DNA from: Clostridiales bacterium
GTDB taxonomy: Bacteria; Bacillota_A; Clostridia; Saccharofermentanales; Saccharofermentanaceae
Direction of reading: 5' to 3'
Assembly (NCBI GenBank): GCA_017649745.1
Contig: JAGCGE010000094.1
Span: forward strand, 1 to 24,149
DNA: 24,149 bases
Made by a program: the position numbers and the translations under genes. The notes under the pieces are model-generated. The model saw nothing but the letters and a program-made list of their open reading frames with translations. It did no database searches and was not told the DNA's origin. Of this stretch, positions 1 through 7,651 are shown one piece after another. Each line of letters starts with the position of its first letter. Position 1 is the stretch's first letter.

Positions 1-292
1 AAACGCCGAGCTGACTTCCGTATCTCTCTTCGAAAGTCTGACCGTCGATCAGGTATTCACCCTTCTCATTTGTTATCTGAGTCGAAAGTGTTTCTCCTGT
101 CGTCTCTTCTGCTACCTCTTCCTCAGTTGATGATTCAGGGGTTGCATCTATAGCTTCGCTCACTGCTGACTGGAAAGCAGGATCGATATCTCCGGTTGTA
201 TCAGATGTATCTGTAGACTTAGAACAAGCTGCGATGCTCAATGACATTGATGCAATAAGTCCAAGTGATACCAATTTATTAGCAAATTTCAT
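1..292 (-). CDS. Lipoprotein, N-terminal part (runs off the window)
   Basis: Only the first 97 codons are inside the window and the rest lies before position 1. The protein begins MKFANKLVSLGLIASMSLS and continues into IAAC, a clear lipobox, so the Cys at residue 23 should be lipidated and the protein anchored on the outer face of the membrane. After the Cys comes a Ser/Thr/Asp/Glu-rich stretch of about 45 residues typical of a flexible spacer. The visible end (YLIDGQTFEERYGSQLGV) looks like the start of a folded part but I do not recognise the family. The ATG at 290-292 is chosen because AGGAG lies 8 bases upstream, with an extended -10 element further up. It is separated from glf by a hairpin terminator, so it is probably a single-gene unit. 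Function unknown. Confidence 0.85.
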   Translation of the reverse strand, partial: MKFANKLVSLGLIASMSLSIAACSKSTDTSDTTGDIDPAFQSAVSEAIDATPESSTEEEVAEETTGETLSTQITNEKGEYLIDGQTFEERYGSQLGV

Positions 293-324
293 ACTAACTA
301 CTCCTAAAAAAACATTCAATGCTC

Positions 325-333
325 ATTATATCA
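325..333 (-). promoter_or_regulatory. Extended -10 promoter for the lipoprotein gene
   Basis: Read on the minus strand this is TGATATAAT, a TGn-TATAAT extended -10 element, about 30 bases before the ATG. No good -35 box is present at the right distance, as is common for extended -10 promoters. The hairpin of the upstream gene's terminator lies just beyond it. Confidence 0.55.
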
Positions 334-353
334 CACTTTGAAAAGCATAAAGA

Positions 354-375
354 AACGTCGGCAAAAGCCGACGTT
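354..375 (-). terminator. Rho-independent terminator after glf
   Basis: A perfect 9-bp stem (AACGTCGGC / GCCGACGTT) closes a 4-base loop. On the minus strand it is followed by TTTCTTTATGCTTTTC. It lies 25 bases past the glf stop codon. Confidence 0.75.
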
Positions 376-399
376 CTGTTACTTATCGTTAAGTTTCCA

Positions 400-1500
400 T
401 CAAAGTGCTCTGTAATCGTTAAGAGCTACCTCGATCGTATCGTCCATATCGTAGTATTTATATTTTCCAAGTCTTCCTCCGAAGATGACCTTATTATCTT
501 CTTCAGCTTTCTTAGCGTACTTCTGATAAAGCTCGTTATTCTTGTCGTTATTCATTGGATAGTAAGGTTCGTCACCCTTCTTCCATGTTGCCGGATACTC
601 TCTGGAAACGACAGTTCCCTTACAAGTATTGAACTCAAAATGCTTATGCTCGATTATTCTCGTATAAGGTGTCTCTGAATCAGTATAGTTAACTACCGCA
701 TTACCCTGGTAGTTATCTACATCAGGCATTACCTCTGTCTCGAACCTGAGTGATCTGTACTCGAGCTCACCGAAGCAGTAATCATAGTATTCGTCGATCA
801 TTCCAGTGTAGACGATCTTATCAGCAAGAGCTTCATACTCAGTTCTGTTCTTCAGGAAGTCCACACCAATGCGAACCTCGATACCGTCGAGGATGTTCTC
901 GACCATCTTTGTATATCCGCCGATCGGGATTCCCTGATATGTATCGTTAAAATAGTTGTTGTCATATGTAAGTCTTACCGGAAGGCGCTTGATGATAAAA
1001 CCAGGAAGCTCAGTAGCTTTTCTACCCCACTGCTTCTCTGTATAACCCTTAACGAGTTTCTCGTAAATGTCCTTACCGATAAGGTTCATAGCCTGCTCTT
1101 CAAGGTTCTTCGGTTCCTCTACTCTGCAATCAGCCATCTGCTCATCGATCTTTTTCCTTGCCTCCTCAGGAGTAACAACACCCCACATTTTATTAAAGGT
1201 ATACATATTAAAAGGCATGGAATAGATCTCGCCCTTGTAGTTAGCGATCGGGCTGTTGGTATATCGATTAAACTCGGCATACTTATTTACGAATTCCCAT
1301 ACTTCCTTATTACTCGTGTGAAAGATATGTGCACCGTACTTATGAACGTTGATACCATTAACATCCTCAGTATAGATGTTTCCTGCTACTGTATCTCTCT
1401 TATCGATCACAAGACACTTCTTGCCGCTGTCTGTCGCAAGTCTCGCGAAAACACTGCCGTAAAGGCCTGCACCAACTATAAGATAATCGAATTCACTCAT
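400..1500 (-). CDS. glf: UDP-galactopyranose mutase
   Basis: This flavoenzyme interconverts UDP-galactopyranose and UDP-galactofuranose, the donor for galactofuranose in surface glycans. The 366-residue length is normal for bacterial Glf. The N-terminus has the FAD-binding Rossmann motif (LIVGAGLYGSVFA, residues 7-19), followed by KYGAHIFHTS (54-63), the EKQWGRKATELP segment (155-166) and Arg residues at about 176 and 281 expected to hold the UDP-sugar diphosphate. The C-terminal GGRLGKYKYYDMDDTI is also typical. The ATG at 1498-1500 is preferred over one 33 bases upstream because GGAG sits 7 bases before it and the protein then begins directly with the FAD fold. It is probably monocistronic: a terminator lies on each side. 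A galactofuranosyltransferase-like gene is found about 21 kb away in the same window. Confidence 0.96.
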   Translation of the reverse strand: MSEFDYLIVGAGLYGSVFARLATDSGKKCLVIDKRDTVAGNIYTEDVNGINVHKYGAHIFHTSNKEVWEFVNKYAEFNRYTNSPIANYKGEIYSMPFNMYTFNKMWGVVTPEEARKKIDEQMADCRVEEPKNLEEQAMNLIGKDIYEKLVKGYTEKQWGRKATELPGFIIKRLPVRLTYDNNYFNDTYQGIPIGGYTKMVENILDGIEVRIGVDFLKNRTEYEALADKIVYTGMIDEYYDYCFGELEYRSLRFETEVMPDVDNYQGNAVVNYTDSETPYTRIIEHKHFEFNTCKGTVVSREYPATWKKGDEPYYPMNNDKNNELYQKYAKKAEEDNKVIFGGRLGKYKYYDMDDTIEVALNDYRAL

Positions 1501-1531
1501 TTTAATTCTCCGATCGTTTTTTCTCTTTAGC

Positions 1532-1537
1532 ATTATA
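1532..1537 (-). promoter_or_regulatory. -10 element of the glf promoter
   Basis: A perfect TATAAT on the minus strand, 31 bases before the glf ATG and just after the terminator of the preceding gene. The -35 region overlaps the terminator arm and is poor, so the call rests on the -10 box and its position. Confidence 0.4.
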
Positions 1538-1554
1538 CACTTCGAATATTTAAA

Positions 1555-1596
1555 AGGGGGACCTCAACAATCACAAAGTATCATGAGGTCTCCCCT
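1555..1596 (-). terminator. Rho-independent terminator after the EF-G-like gene
   Basis: A 12-bp stem with one bulged base pairs 1555-1566 with 1584-1596 around a 17-base loop. On the minus strand the 3' side is followed by TTTTAAATATT. It begins about 33 bases past the stop codon at 1630. Confidence 0.7.
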
Positions 1597-1629
1597 AATT
1601 AAATATTCATATTATCAAGGACTAAAAGA

Positions 1630-3705
1630 TCACTCTTCCTCTTCCTTGCTCTCAGCGATGACTTTCTCTGCAACTTCAGGCGGAGCCATCTCATATCTTA
1701 CGTGCTCGATAGTAAACCAGCCTCTGCCCTGAGTCATAGACTTAAGGTCTGTAGCATAGCTTGCCATCTCAGCAGTCGGAACCTCACAGGAAACAACTGT
1801 TGCACCGTCTTCATCAGTACCATAACCCATGATACGTCCGCGACGCTTACTCATATCACCCATGATGTCGCCCTGCTTATCCTCAGGGATATGAACACCT
1901 ACTGTTGAATATGGCTCAAGGAGCATTGGGTTGCCCTGTTCCATACCTGCCTTGAAAGCAAGGGATGCAGCGATCTTAAATGCCATTTCTGAAGAGTCTA
2001 CATCGTGGTATGAACCATCAACGAGAGTAGCCTTAAGGTTAACTACAGGATATCCTGCAAGAACGCCCTTCTTAACTGCTTCTTCAAGTCCCTTCTGTAC
2101 TGCAGGGAAGAAGTTCTTAGGAACAGCACCACCGAATACCTTCTCCTCGAAAATGAGTTCTTCTGAATCAGAAGGCTCGAACTCGATCCAAACGTCACCA
2201 TACTGACCGTGACCACCGGACTGCTTCTTGTGCTTACCCTGAACCTTAACCTTCTTACGGATAGCCTCACGATAAGGAACCTTAGGAGCGCCGAGCTCAG
2301 CGTCTACGTTGTACTTTGCCTTGAGCTTACTGATAAGGACTTTGATCTCTGACTCACCAAGACCGGAGATGACCATCTGCTTTGTCTCAGGATTCGTCTC
2401 AACTCTGAATACCGGATCCTCATCAGAAAGCTTTGTAAGACCGCTCATGATCTTATCTTCTTCACCCTTCTTAGCAGGCTTGATGCTCATAGAAAGACAT
2501 GGTGTCGGGAATGAGATCTTAGGCATCTCGATTACACGAGCCTTATCACAAAGTGTATCGTTTGTCTGTGTTATAGCAAGCTTAGCAGCACAACCGATAT
2601 CACCGGCAGTTACCTTATCTGTAGGGATCTGCTTCTTACCAACCATAAAGAAGAGGTTACTTATTCTCTCTTCCTTGCCCTTCGTTGCGTTGTAAACAAC
2701 GGAGTTGGCCTTGATCTCACCAGCGTTAACCTTGAAGATACTGATACGTCCTACGAACGGATCGGCGATCGTCTTGAATACGAATGCGGCAAGAGGATCT
2801 TCCAGCTTACACTCAACTTCGATCTCAGAACCATCAGGAAGTGTGCCCATGAGAACCGGCTTACGTCCTGCAGGAGGTGTGTCTTTTGAAATACAGTTAA
2901 GGAGGAAATCAACACCCCAGTTCATATATGCGGAGCCGCAATAGATAGGATGCAGTCTCTGCGTTCTGAAACCTGCATGAACACCGTGTCTGAATTCATC
3001 TTCTGTAAATGGTTCGCCTGCGAAGTACTTCTCCATCAATGCATCATCAGATTCAGCAACTACTTCGTTAACTGCATCCTGGAGCTCATCGATCCTTGCA
3101 TTGAATTCTTCCGGCAATGGCATTTCCTTTGTTGCACCGGTCTTAGCATCCAGTGAGAAAGCCTTACGGTTCATAACGTCTACGATACCTGTCATCTTAC
3201 CGTCTTCCATGATAGGGAGAGAAAGCGGGATAACGCTTGGTCCGTAACGATTTCTCATACGTTCGATAACGCCTTCAAAATCTGCGTTAGGCTCGTCCAT
3301 CCTATTGACGAAGAAAAGGAATGGTACATTCTTCTTATTGAGCAATCGGATAGCCTTCTCAGAGCCAACCGATGTACCACCCTTAGCGGAGATCAATACG
3401 ATGCCGCTGTCTGCGATACGGATACCGGACATCTCTTCACCCAAGAAGTCGAAATCACCAGGAGTGTCGATAATGTTGATCTTGCTGTCCTTGTATTCAC
3501 AAGTAGCAACGGTCGCATTGATCGAGATCTGTCTCTTGATCTCCTCAGGATCAAAGTCCATAGTTGTGTTTCCGTCTGTCGCACGACCCATACGCTCTAT
3601 TGACTTAGTGCAATAAAGGATCGCTTCAGCAAGCGCGGTCTTGCCTGAGCCTTGATGGCCCAGGAGTGTAATGTTACGGATCTTATCTGCGGAAAAATTT
3701 CCCAT
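1630..3705 (-). CDS. EF-G-like translation GTPase (second, FusA2-type)
   Basis: A 691-residue translational GTPase of the EF-G/EF-2 family. Domain I carries the P-loop GHQGSGKT (residues 16-23), the switch I segment NTTMDFDPEE (46-55), the G3 motif DTPGDFDF (80-87) and NRMDEPNAD in place of NKxD (about 134-142). Domain IV has KKQSGGHGQYGDVWIEFEPSD and the C-terminus has RRGRIMGYG, all EF-G features. The G3 motif has Asp where canonical EF-G has the catalytic His (DTPGH). Together with NRMD, this places it in the divergent EF-G-like group found beside the housekeeping fusA in Bacillota, so it is unlikely to be the main elongation factor. The ATG at 3703-3705 is chosen over an upstream one at 3807 because AGGAGG lies 9 bases before it and the G domain starts directly. 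No ribosomal genes adjoin it. Its exact role (elongation, recycling or stress) cannot be told from sequence. Confidence 0.9.
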   Translation of the reverse strand: MGNFSADKIRNITLLGHQGSGKTALAEAILYCTKSIERMGRATDGNTTMDFDPEEIKRQISINATVATCEYKDSKINIIDTPGDFDFLGEEMSGIRIADSGIVLISAKGGTSVGSEKAIRLLNKKNVPFLFFVNRMDEPNADFEGVIERMRNRYGPSVIPLSLPIMEDGKMTGIVDVMNRKAFSLDAKTGATKEMPLPEEFNARIDELQDAVNEVVAESDDALMEKYFAGEPFTEDEFRHGVHAGFRTQRLHPIYCGSAYMNWGVDFLLNCISKDTPPAGRKPVLMGTLPDGSEIEVECKLEDPLAAFVFKTIADPFVGRISIFKVNAGEIKANSVVYNATKGKEERISNLFFMVGKKQIPTDKVTAGDIGCAAKLAITQTNDTLCDKARVIEMPKISFPTPCLSMSIKPAKKGEEDKIMSGLTKLSDEDPVFRVETNPETKQMVISGLGESEIKVLISKLKAKYNVDAELGAPKVPYREAIRKKVKVQGKHKKQSGGHGQYGDVWIEFEPSDSEELIFEEKVFGGAVPKNFFPAVQKGLEEAVKKGVLAGYPVVNLKATLVDGSYHDVDSSEMAFKIAASLAFKAGMEQGNPMLLEPYSTVGVHIPEDKQGDIMGDMSKRRGRIMGYGTDEDGATVVSCEVPTAEMASYATDLKSMTQGRGWFTIEHVRYEMAPPEVAEKVIAESKEEEE

Positions 3706-3736
3706 TAGTCCTTTCCTCCTTGTCAAAACAAATATG

Positions 3737-3764
3737 ATACTATTATAAAGGTTTTGGTTGTCAA
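3737..3764 (-). promoter_or_regulatory. Probable promoter of the EF-G-like gene
   Basis: On the minus strand a perfect TTGACA (3759-3764) is followed after 16 bases by TAGTAT (3737-3742). A perfect TATAAT (3742-3747) also lies here but is only 11 bases from TTGACA, so which -10 is used is unclear. The AGGAGG ribosome binding site follows directly. Confidence 0.4.
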
Positions 3765-3906
3765 TTTCCACAAAAGATTTCAAAAACAGGCTTGTTCTTT
3801 TGTGCAACTAGGCATACCAGTCCTCGAAACGTTTTTCGCAGGAGAAAGGAGTTGCCGTTTTCTTGTGTCGATTGTCATTAAATGAACATCTTTTCGGCAA
3901 TAAAAA

Positions 3907-3933
3907 AGCCGTTCCGCATAATGCGAAACGGCT
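3907..3933 (-). terminator. Rho-independent terminator after the small helical protein
   Basis: The stem pairs AGCCGTT with AACGGCT, then one mismatch, then CGCA with TGCG around a 3-base loop. A run of six T follows on the minus strand. It lies 18 bases past the stop at 3951 and would end transcription of the 5927-3951 two-gene unit. Confidence 0.75.
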
Positions 3934-3950
3934 CGAAATACCAATTGATA

Positions 3951-4103
3951 TTATTTCTTGAGCTTATCAGCGATATCGCCAACCTTCTCCTTTACATCAT
4001 CAAGATCGTTGATACCGAGCTTCTTAGCACCGTCCTTAACGGTCTCAACTGCCTTCTCAACATCCTTCTTGTCGATGTTCTTAGCAACTTCTTTAATATC
4101 CAT
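3951..4103 (-). CDS. Small helical protein (50 residues), unknown function
   Basis: A 50-residue ORF beginning MDIKEVAKNIDKKDVEK and ending ADKLKK. It is very rich in Lys, Asp, Glu, Val and Ala with an i/i+3/i+4 spacing of hydrophobic residues, so it is probably one or two amphipathic helices. It has no Cys, no signal peptide and no membrane segment. It follows the long coiled-coil gene by 24 bases on the same strand and precedes a good terminator, which supports it being a translated second gene of that unit. The Shine-Dalgarno is only moderate (AAGGTTGG, about 8-14 bases upstream). I do not recognise a family. Its composition echoes the coiled-coil neighbour, so a partner role is a reasonable guess but only inference. 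Confidence 0.7.
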   Translation of the reverse strand: MDIKEVAKNIDKKDVEKAVETVKDGAKKLGINDLDDVKEKVGDIADKLKK

Positions 4104-4127
4104 ATCACTACCAACCTTTCTGTGTGA

Positions 4128-5927
4128 TTATTTCAAGAGTGACTTAGCCTTCTCGAAAATGAGAATTACACGGTCCTCTTTACTTGTGAATACATTAGCG
4201 GAAAGTGATGAAACATCATCGCCACCCAAAGAAGCCTGGAGCTTACCTCCCTCATCGTTGATTACGGAAACGAGCTTCCAACCGTCCTTAGACTTCTCAG
4301 CAAGAACCTTGCTTACGCCTACGCTGTCAACTTCACCTCTGTCATTGTGAGGAACGACCTCAACAGCATAATCCTTAGGACCTTCTTTAACTATTGCTGT
4401 AGATGCTCCGCCAGCCGGAACCTCTTTCATCTTCTTCTCCAAATCAGCAATAGACTTCTTCATGCTCTCGATATCCTTCAAGAGCGAATCTCTTTCAGCT
4501 TCCATATCCTTGATCTGCTGCTCCTTCTCTTCTAATAATTTCTGTATCTTGCCCTTCTCACTCTCGCTTAAAGCAGCTTCCTTAAGGAATACAGCCTGCT
4601 TCTCAGCATTGAGGATGATCTCCTGGCCGATAGCTTCTGCCTGAAGTTCAGCATTCTTCGCATCTGCGATTATCTTCTGAGCTTCTTCATACTCACCCTT
4701 GATAGACTCGATCTGCTTATTCCACTCCTGAGCCTGTGCCTCGTATTCAGCGATCTTAGCTTCATTCTCAGCCTTCTTAGCTTCGATAGCCTTAGCTTCT
4801 TCTTCCTTCTGAGCTACGAGAGCCTTAGCTTCCTCAGCCTGCTTAGCCTCAGCAGCCTTAACTTCTTCGATGCCCTTCAATGCTTCGTCACGAGCCTTTG
4901 TTGCTTCTTCAGCTTCAGCGATAACGCCCTTAGCCTGCTCAACGAGCTGATCGAGCTCTGCCTGAGCATCAGTACGTCTCTGCTCGATATCTGCGATGAT
5001 AGCTTCTTTCTCTTCATTTATAGCACGTCTTTCAGCATCTGCCTCTTCCTTGAGACGCATAGCTTCCTTGACCTGCTCCATGTTGATCTTCTCAGCCTCT
5101 TCTTCGATCCTAGCCTTCTCAGCTTCAAACTGTCGGTTCATCTCAGCGATGTCAGCCTCAACAGTCTTGATCTCTTCTTCTTTCTGAGCCTTAACCTTCT
5201 CGAAATTATCCTCGATCTCCTTGATCTCCTGCTCTCTCTGAGCCTTGACCTGATCGAAGCTTCCCTCGAGTTCCTGAAGTTCTTTCTCTTTTTCTGCCTT
5301 TACTTTATCGGCATTCTCTACGAAATCCTGGAGTTCCTTAGCTTCAGCGAGTATCTCATCACGCTTCTGCATTGCCTCCGCATATTCTTTCTCTACCTGA
5401 GCTGCGAGATTCTCTGTTTCCTGCTGAGCCTCAGCCATGATCTTCTGCTGTTCTTTCTTAGCAAGATCGATCATCTCGTCATATTCTTTCTGTCCACTCT
5501 CGCGTTTCTGCTTAGCCTCAGCGTCTGCATCTGCTCTTGTCTGGATAGCCATCTTACGAGCTTCATCGACTTCCTGTCTTGCAAGTTCGAGTTCACCGTC
5601 AAGACGCTCCTTCTCACTTATAGCAAGTTTCTGCATCTCCTGGAATTCAAGATCGAGCTTCTGCTTCTCAGAATCATACTTCGCAGTAAGTTCATTGATC
5701 TCACGCTCGATACGTGCTCTTGTCTCGAGCAGGTGCTTCTCCTCTGCAGTTCTCTTCTCAGCAGCTCTAGCTACTGTCTCTGCTTCTTTAGCAGCAAGAT
5801 TGCTCGTAGCTTCAGCTATAGCCTTATCTGCTTCACCGATAGAAGCCTTCTGGAAATCGTACTTACACATTGAACAACGAGCGACATTGTCACCCATCAT
5901 TACTCCGCATACTGGACACTTCTTCAT
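4128..5927 (-). CDS. Zinc-ribbon / long coiled-coil protein with C-terminal globular domain
   Basis: This 599-residue protein has three parts. Residues 1-25 form a zinc ribbon (CPVCGVMMGD then CSMCKYDF, two CxxC pairs). Residues about 30-510 are an almost unbroken coiled coil, very rich in Glu, Lys, Ala and Gln, with no signal peptide or membrane segment. The last 80 residues (from about YAVEVVPHNDRGEVD) look like a small globular alpha/beta domain, with a GWKLVSVINDEGG core resembling DUF4177-type domains. Two in-frame ATGs are possible, at 5931-5933 and 5925-5927. The AGGAG at 5935-5939 is only 2 bases from the first but 8 from the second, so the second is chosen. It is probably cytoplasmic and structural or scaffolding. 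Specific function is unknown. The 50-residue gene follows 24 bases downstream. Confidence 0.85.
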   Translation of the reverse strand: MKKCPVCGVMMGDNVARCSMCKYDFQKASIGEADKAIAEATSNLAAKEAETVARAAEKRTAEEKHLLETRARIEREINELTAKYDSEKQKLDLEFQEMQKLAISEKERLDGELELARQEVDEARKMAIQTRADADAEAKQKRESGQKEYDEMIDLAKKEQQKIMAEAQQETENLAAQVEKEYAEAMQKRDEILAEAKELQDFVENADKVKAEKEKELQELEGSFDQVKAQREQEIKEIEDNFEKVKAQKEEEIKTVEADIAEMNRQFEAEKARIEEEAEKINMEQVKEAMRLKEEADAERRAINEEKEAIIADIEQRRTDAQAELDQLVEQAKGVIAEAEEATKARDEALKGIEEVKAAEAKQAEEAKALVAQKEEEAKAIEAKKAENEAKIAEYEAQAQEWNKQIESIKGEYEEAQKIIADAKNAELQAEAIGQEIILNAEKQAVFLKEAALSESEKGKIQKLLEEKEQQIKDMEAERDSLLKDIESMKKSIADLEKKMKEVPAGGASTAIVKEGPKDYAVEVVPHNDRGEVDSVGVSKVLAEKSKDGWKLVSVINDEGGKLQASLGGDDVSSLSANVFTSKEDRVILIFEKAKSLLK

Positions 5928-5939
5928 GGACATTGCTCC

Positions 5940-6042
5940 TAATAATCAAAAATTCGTGCTTATTTATTATACACCAATTATTTAAAATTATTAGTACCAT
6001 GACAAAAAAATATCACATTATTATCTTTTTTTCGTGCTTATT
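5940..6042. repeat. Imperfect 25-base direct repeat in a divergent promoter region
   Basis: TTCGTGCTTATT occurs identically at 5953-5964 and 6031-6042. Each copy is preceded, after five bases, by a T/A-rich TWATWATC block (5940-5947 and 6018-6025). The copies are 78 bases apart, in the same orientation, between the divergent coiled-coil gene and the importer operon. They could be binding sites for a regulator of one or both genes. This is inference from position only. Confidence 0.5.
5966..5971 (-). promoter_or_regulatory. -10 element for the coiled-coil gene
   Basis: A perfect TATAAT on the minus strand, 38 bases before the chosen ATG, with no convincing -35. It lies within the divergent gap shared with the ABC importer operon. 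Confidence 0.4.
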
Positions 6043-6108
6043 CACAATAGACCGAATTAGACGCTAGTTTGATAATCAAATCACTATACACAATAAAGGA
6101 GGGGCACT

Positions 6109-7614
6109 ATGAAAGCTTCAAAACCAATCAAGACCATTGCGGCCATCATTTTGAGCGCAAGTACACTTCTCTCTTTTGTATCCTGCTCGAAAAAGAACGA
6201 TACCAAGACTGCGGGCGGCAGCGTCGTAGTAGGTATCACTCAGGAACCGGGTATCTTCGACCCGCACACGGCAGTAGCCGCAGGTGACAAAGAGATCTTA
6301 TTCAACATCTTTGAGGGACTTTACAAGTATTCCAGTGACGGTACCCTTAACCCGGCACTTGCCACAAACTGCACTATTTCCGCTGACTGTAAGGAATTTG
6401 TTTTCGACATCAGAAAAGACGTTAAGTTCCATGACGGATCAGACATGACGATCGATGATGTTATCTACTCAGTCAACAGAGCAAAGGAAAACGACGAGAA
6501 TCTTGCCAGCATCGCTTCTGTCGAGAAAGAAGGAGACGATAAGGTAAAGATCACATTAAGCACAGCAAACAGTGAGTTCTTGAACTTCTGCACATTTGCG
6601 ATCGTTCCTCAGTCTGTTTCTGATCTCGGAAAAGAGCCTATCGGAACAGGTCCTTTCAAGTTTAAGGAATACCTCGCAGGCCAGACAGTTACACTCGTAA
6701 AGAACGATAACTACTGGGATGGCGAGCACCCATACCTTGATGAGGTCGTATTCAAGATCTGCGCTGATATGGATTCCGGTCTTACAGAACTTCAGAACGG
6801 AAGCATCGATATATTCCCACACATGACAAAGGACAAGGCTGAACTCGCAGGCGATAAGTTCGATATCGTAACAGGTTCTGCTAACATGATCCAGATCTTC
6901 GCACTCAACAATGCAGTTGCACCTTTCGACAACCCTAAGGTAAGAGAGGCTATCAACTACTCCGTTGATAAGCAGGATATCATCAAGCTTACAATGGACG
7001 GTGCCGGTACAGAACTTACAACAGGTATGAACCCGGTTATCGGAAAGGCTTACGATACAAGCCTTGACGGAACATATACTAAGGACGTTGAGAAAGCTAA
7101 GGCTCTTCTTAAGGAAGCAGGCTACGAGAACGGATTCGATATGACAATCACTGTTCCTAGCAACTACCTTGTTCATGTAGATACAGGTGTTGCTATCGCA
7201 GACCAGCTTAAGGAAGTAGGTATCAACGCAACTATCGCTCAGGTAGATTGGTCAACATGGGTTTCTGATGTATATCAGGGCAGAAACTATCAGTCAACTG
7301 TTATCTGTCTTACACCTAACTATTCACCTATGGACGAGATCGCAAGATACTATTCTTCAAGCTCAGAAAACTTCATCAACTACAACAACCCTGAAGTTGA
7401 CAGAATCATAGATTCCATCCCTACTACTCTTGATGAGACAGAGAGGATCTCACTTTATCACGAACTTTTAGGCTATCTTGTAAGTGACAGCTGTTCCTGC
7501 TACATCCAGGATCCACAGGAAATTACAGTAGTTAATCGTGATTTGGAAGGATATATGTTGTATCCTATGTACATACAGGATATGTCTACCGTAAAGTTTA
7601 AGGCGGAGGCTTAA
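6109..7614 (+). CDS. ABC importer substrate-binding lipoprotein (family 5, peptide/nickel type)
   Basis: A 501-residue extracellular solute-binding protein of the Dpp/Opp/Nik type. The N-terminus is a lipoprotein signal (IILSASTLLSFVSC, Cys at about residue 26). The mature part shows family-5 features: GITQEPGIFDPH near the start, the FDIRKDVKFHDGSDMTIDDVIYSVNRA segment (given in part) and GTGPFKFKEY. The ATG has a strong AGGAGG 8 bases upstream. It is the first gene of a plus-strand operon, 37 bases ahead of the first permease. Substrate cannot be set from sequence: oligopeptide or dipeptide is the default, while nickel or an opine-like compound is possible. The lipid anchor fits capture at the outer face of a single-membrane cell. 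Confidence 0.93.
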   Translation: MKASKPIKTIAAIILSASTLLSFVSCSKKNDTKTAGGSVVVGITQEPGIFDPHTAVAAGDKEILFNIFEGLYKYSSDGTLNPALATNCTISADCKEFVFDIRKDVKFHDGSDMTIDDVIYSVNRAKENDENLASIASVEKEGDDKVKITLSTANSEFLNFCTFAIVPQSVSDLGKEPIGTGPFKFKEYLAGQTVTLVKNDNYWDGEHPYLDEVVFKICADMDSGLTELQNGSIDIFPHMTKDKAELAGDKFDIVTGSANMIQIFALNNAVAPFDNPKVREAINYSVDKQDIIKLTMDGAGTELTTGMNPVIGKAYDTSLDGTYTKDVEKAKALLKEAGYENGFDMTITVPSNYLVHVDTGVAIADQLKEVGINATIAQVDWSTWVSDVYQGRNYQSTVICLTPNYSPMDEIARYYSSSSENFINYNNPEVDRIIDSIPTTLDETERISLYHELLGYLVSDSCSCYIQDPQEITVVNRDLEGYMLYPMYIQDMSTVKFKAEA

Positions 7615-7651
7615 TCCTTTAGATTCTTACGAACTTTACAAGGGGGAAACA

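Noticed and set aside
319..678. 119-residue plus-strand ORF opposite the glf end
   Set aside because: It starts inside the lipoprotein promoter and runs through the glf terminator and coding region. No ribosome site and no recognisable protein.
3706..3807. N-terminal extension of the EF-G-like protein to an ATG at 3807
   Set aside because: The extra 34 residues are unlike any EF-G and cover the promoter and AGGAGG site.
5437..5985. 182-residue Ser-rich plus-strand ORF opposite the coiled-coil gene
   Set aside because: The Glu/Lys/Ala coiled-coil codons read as Ser/Phe/Leu in antisense. No start signal.
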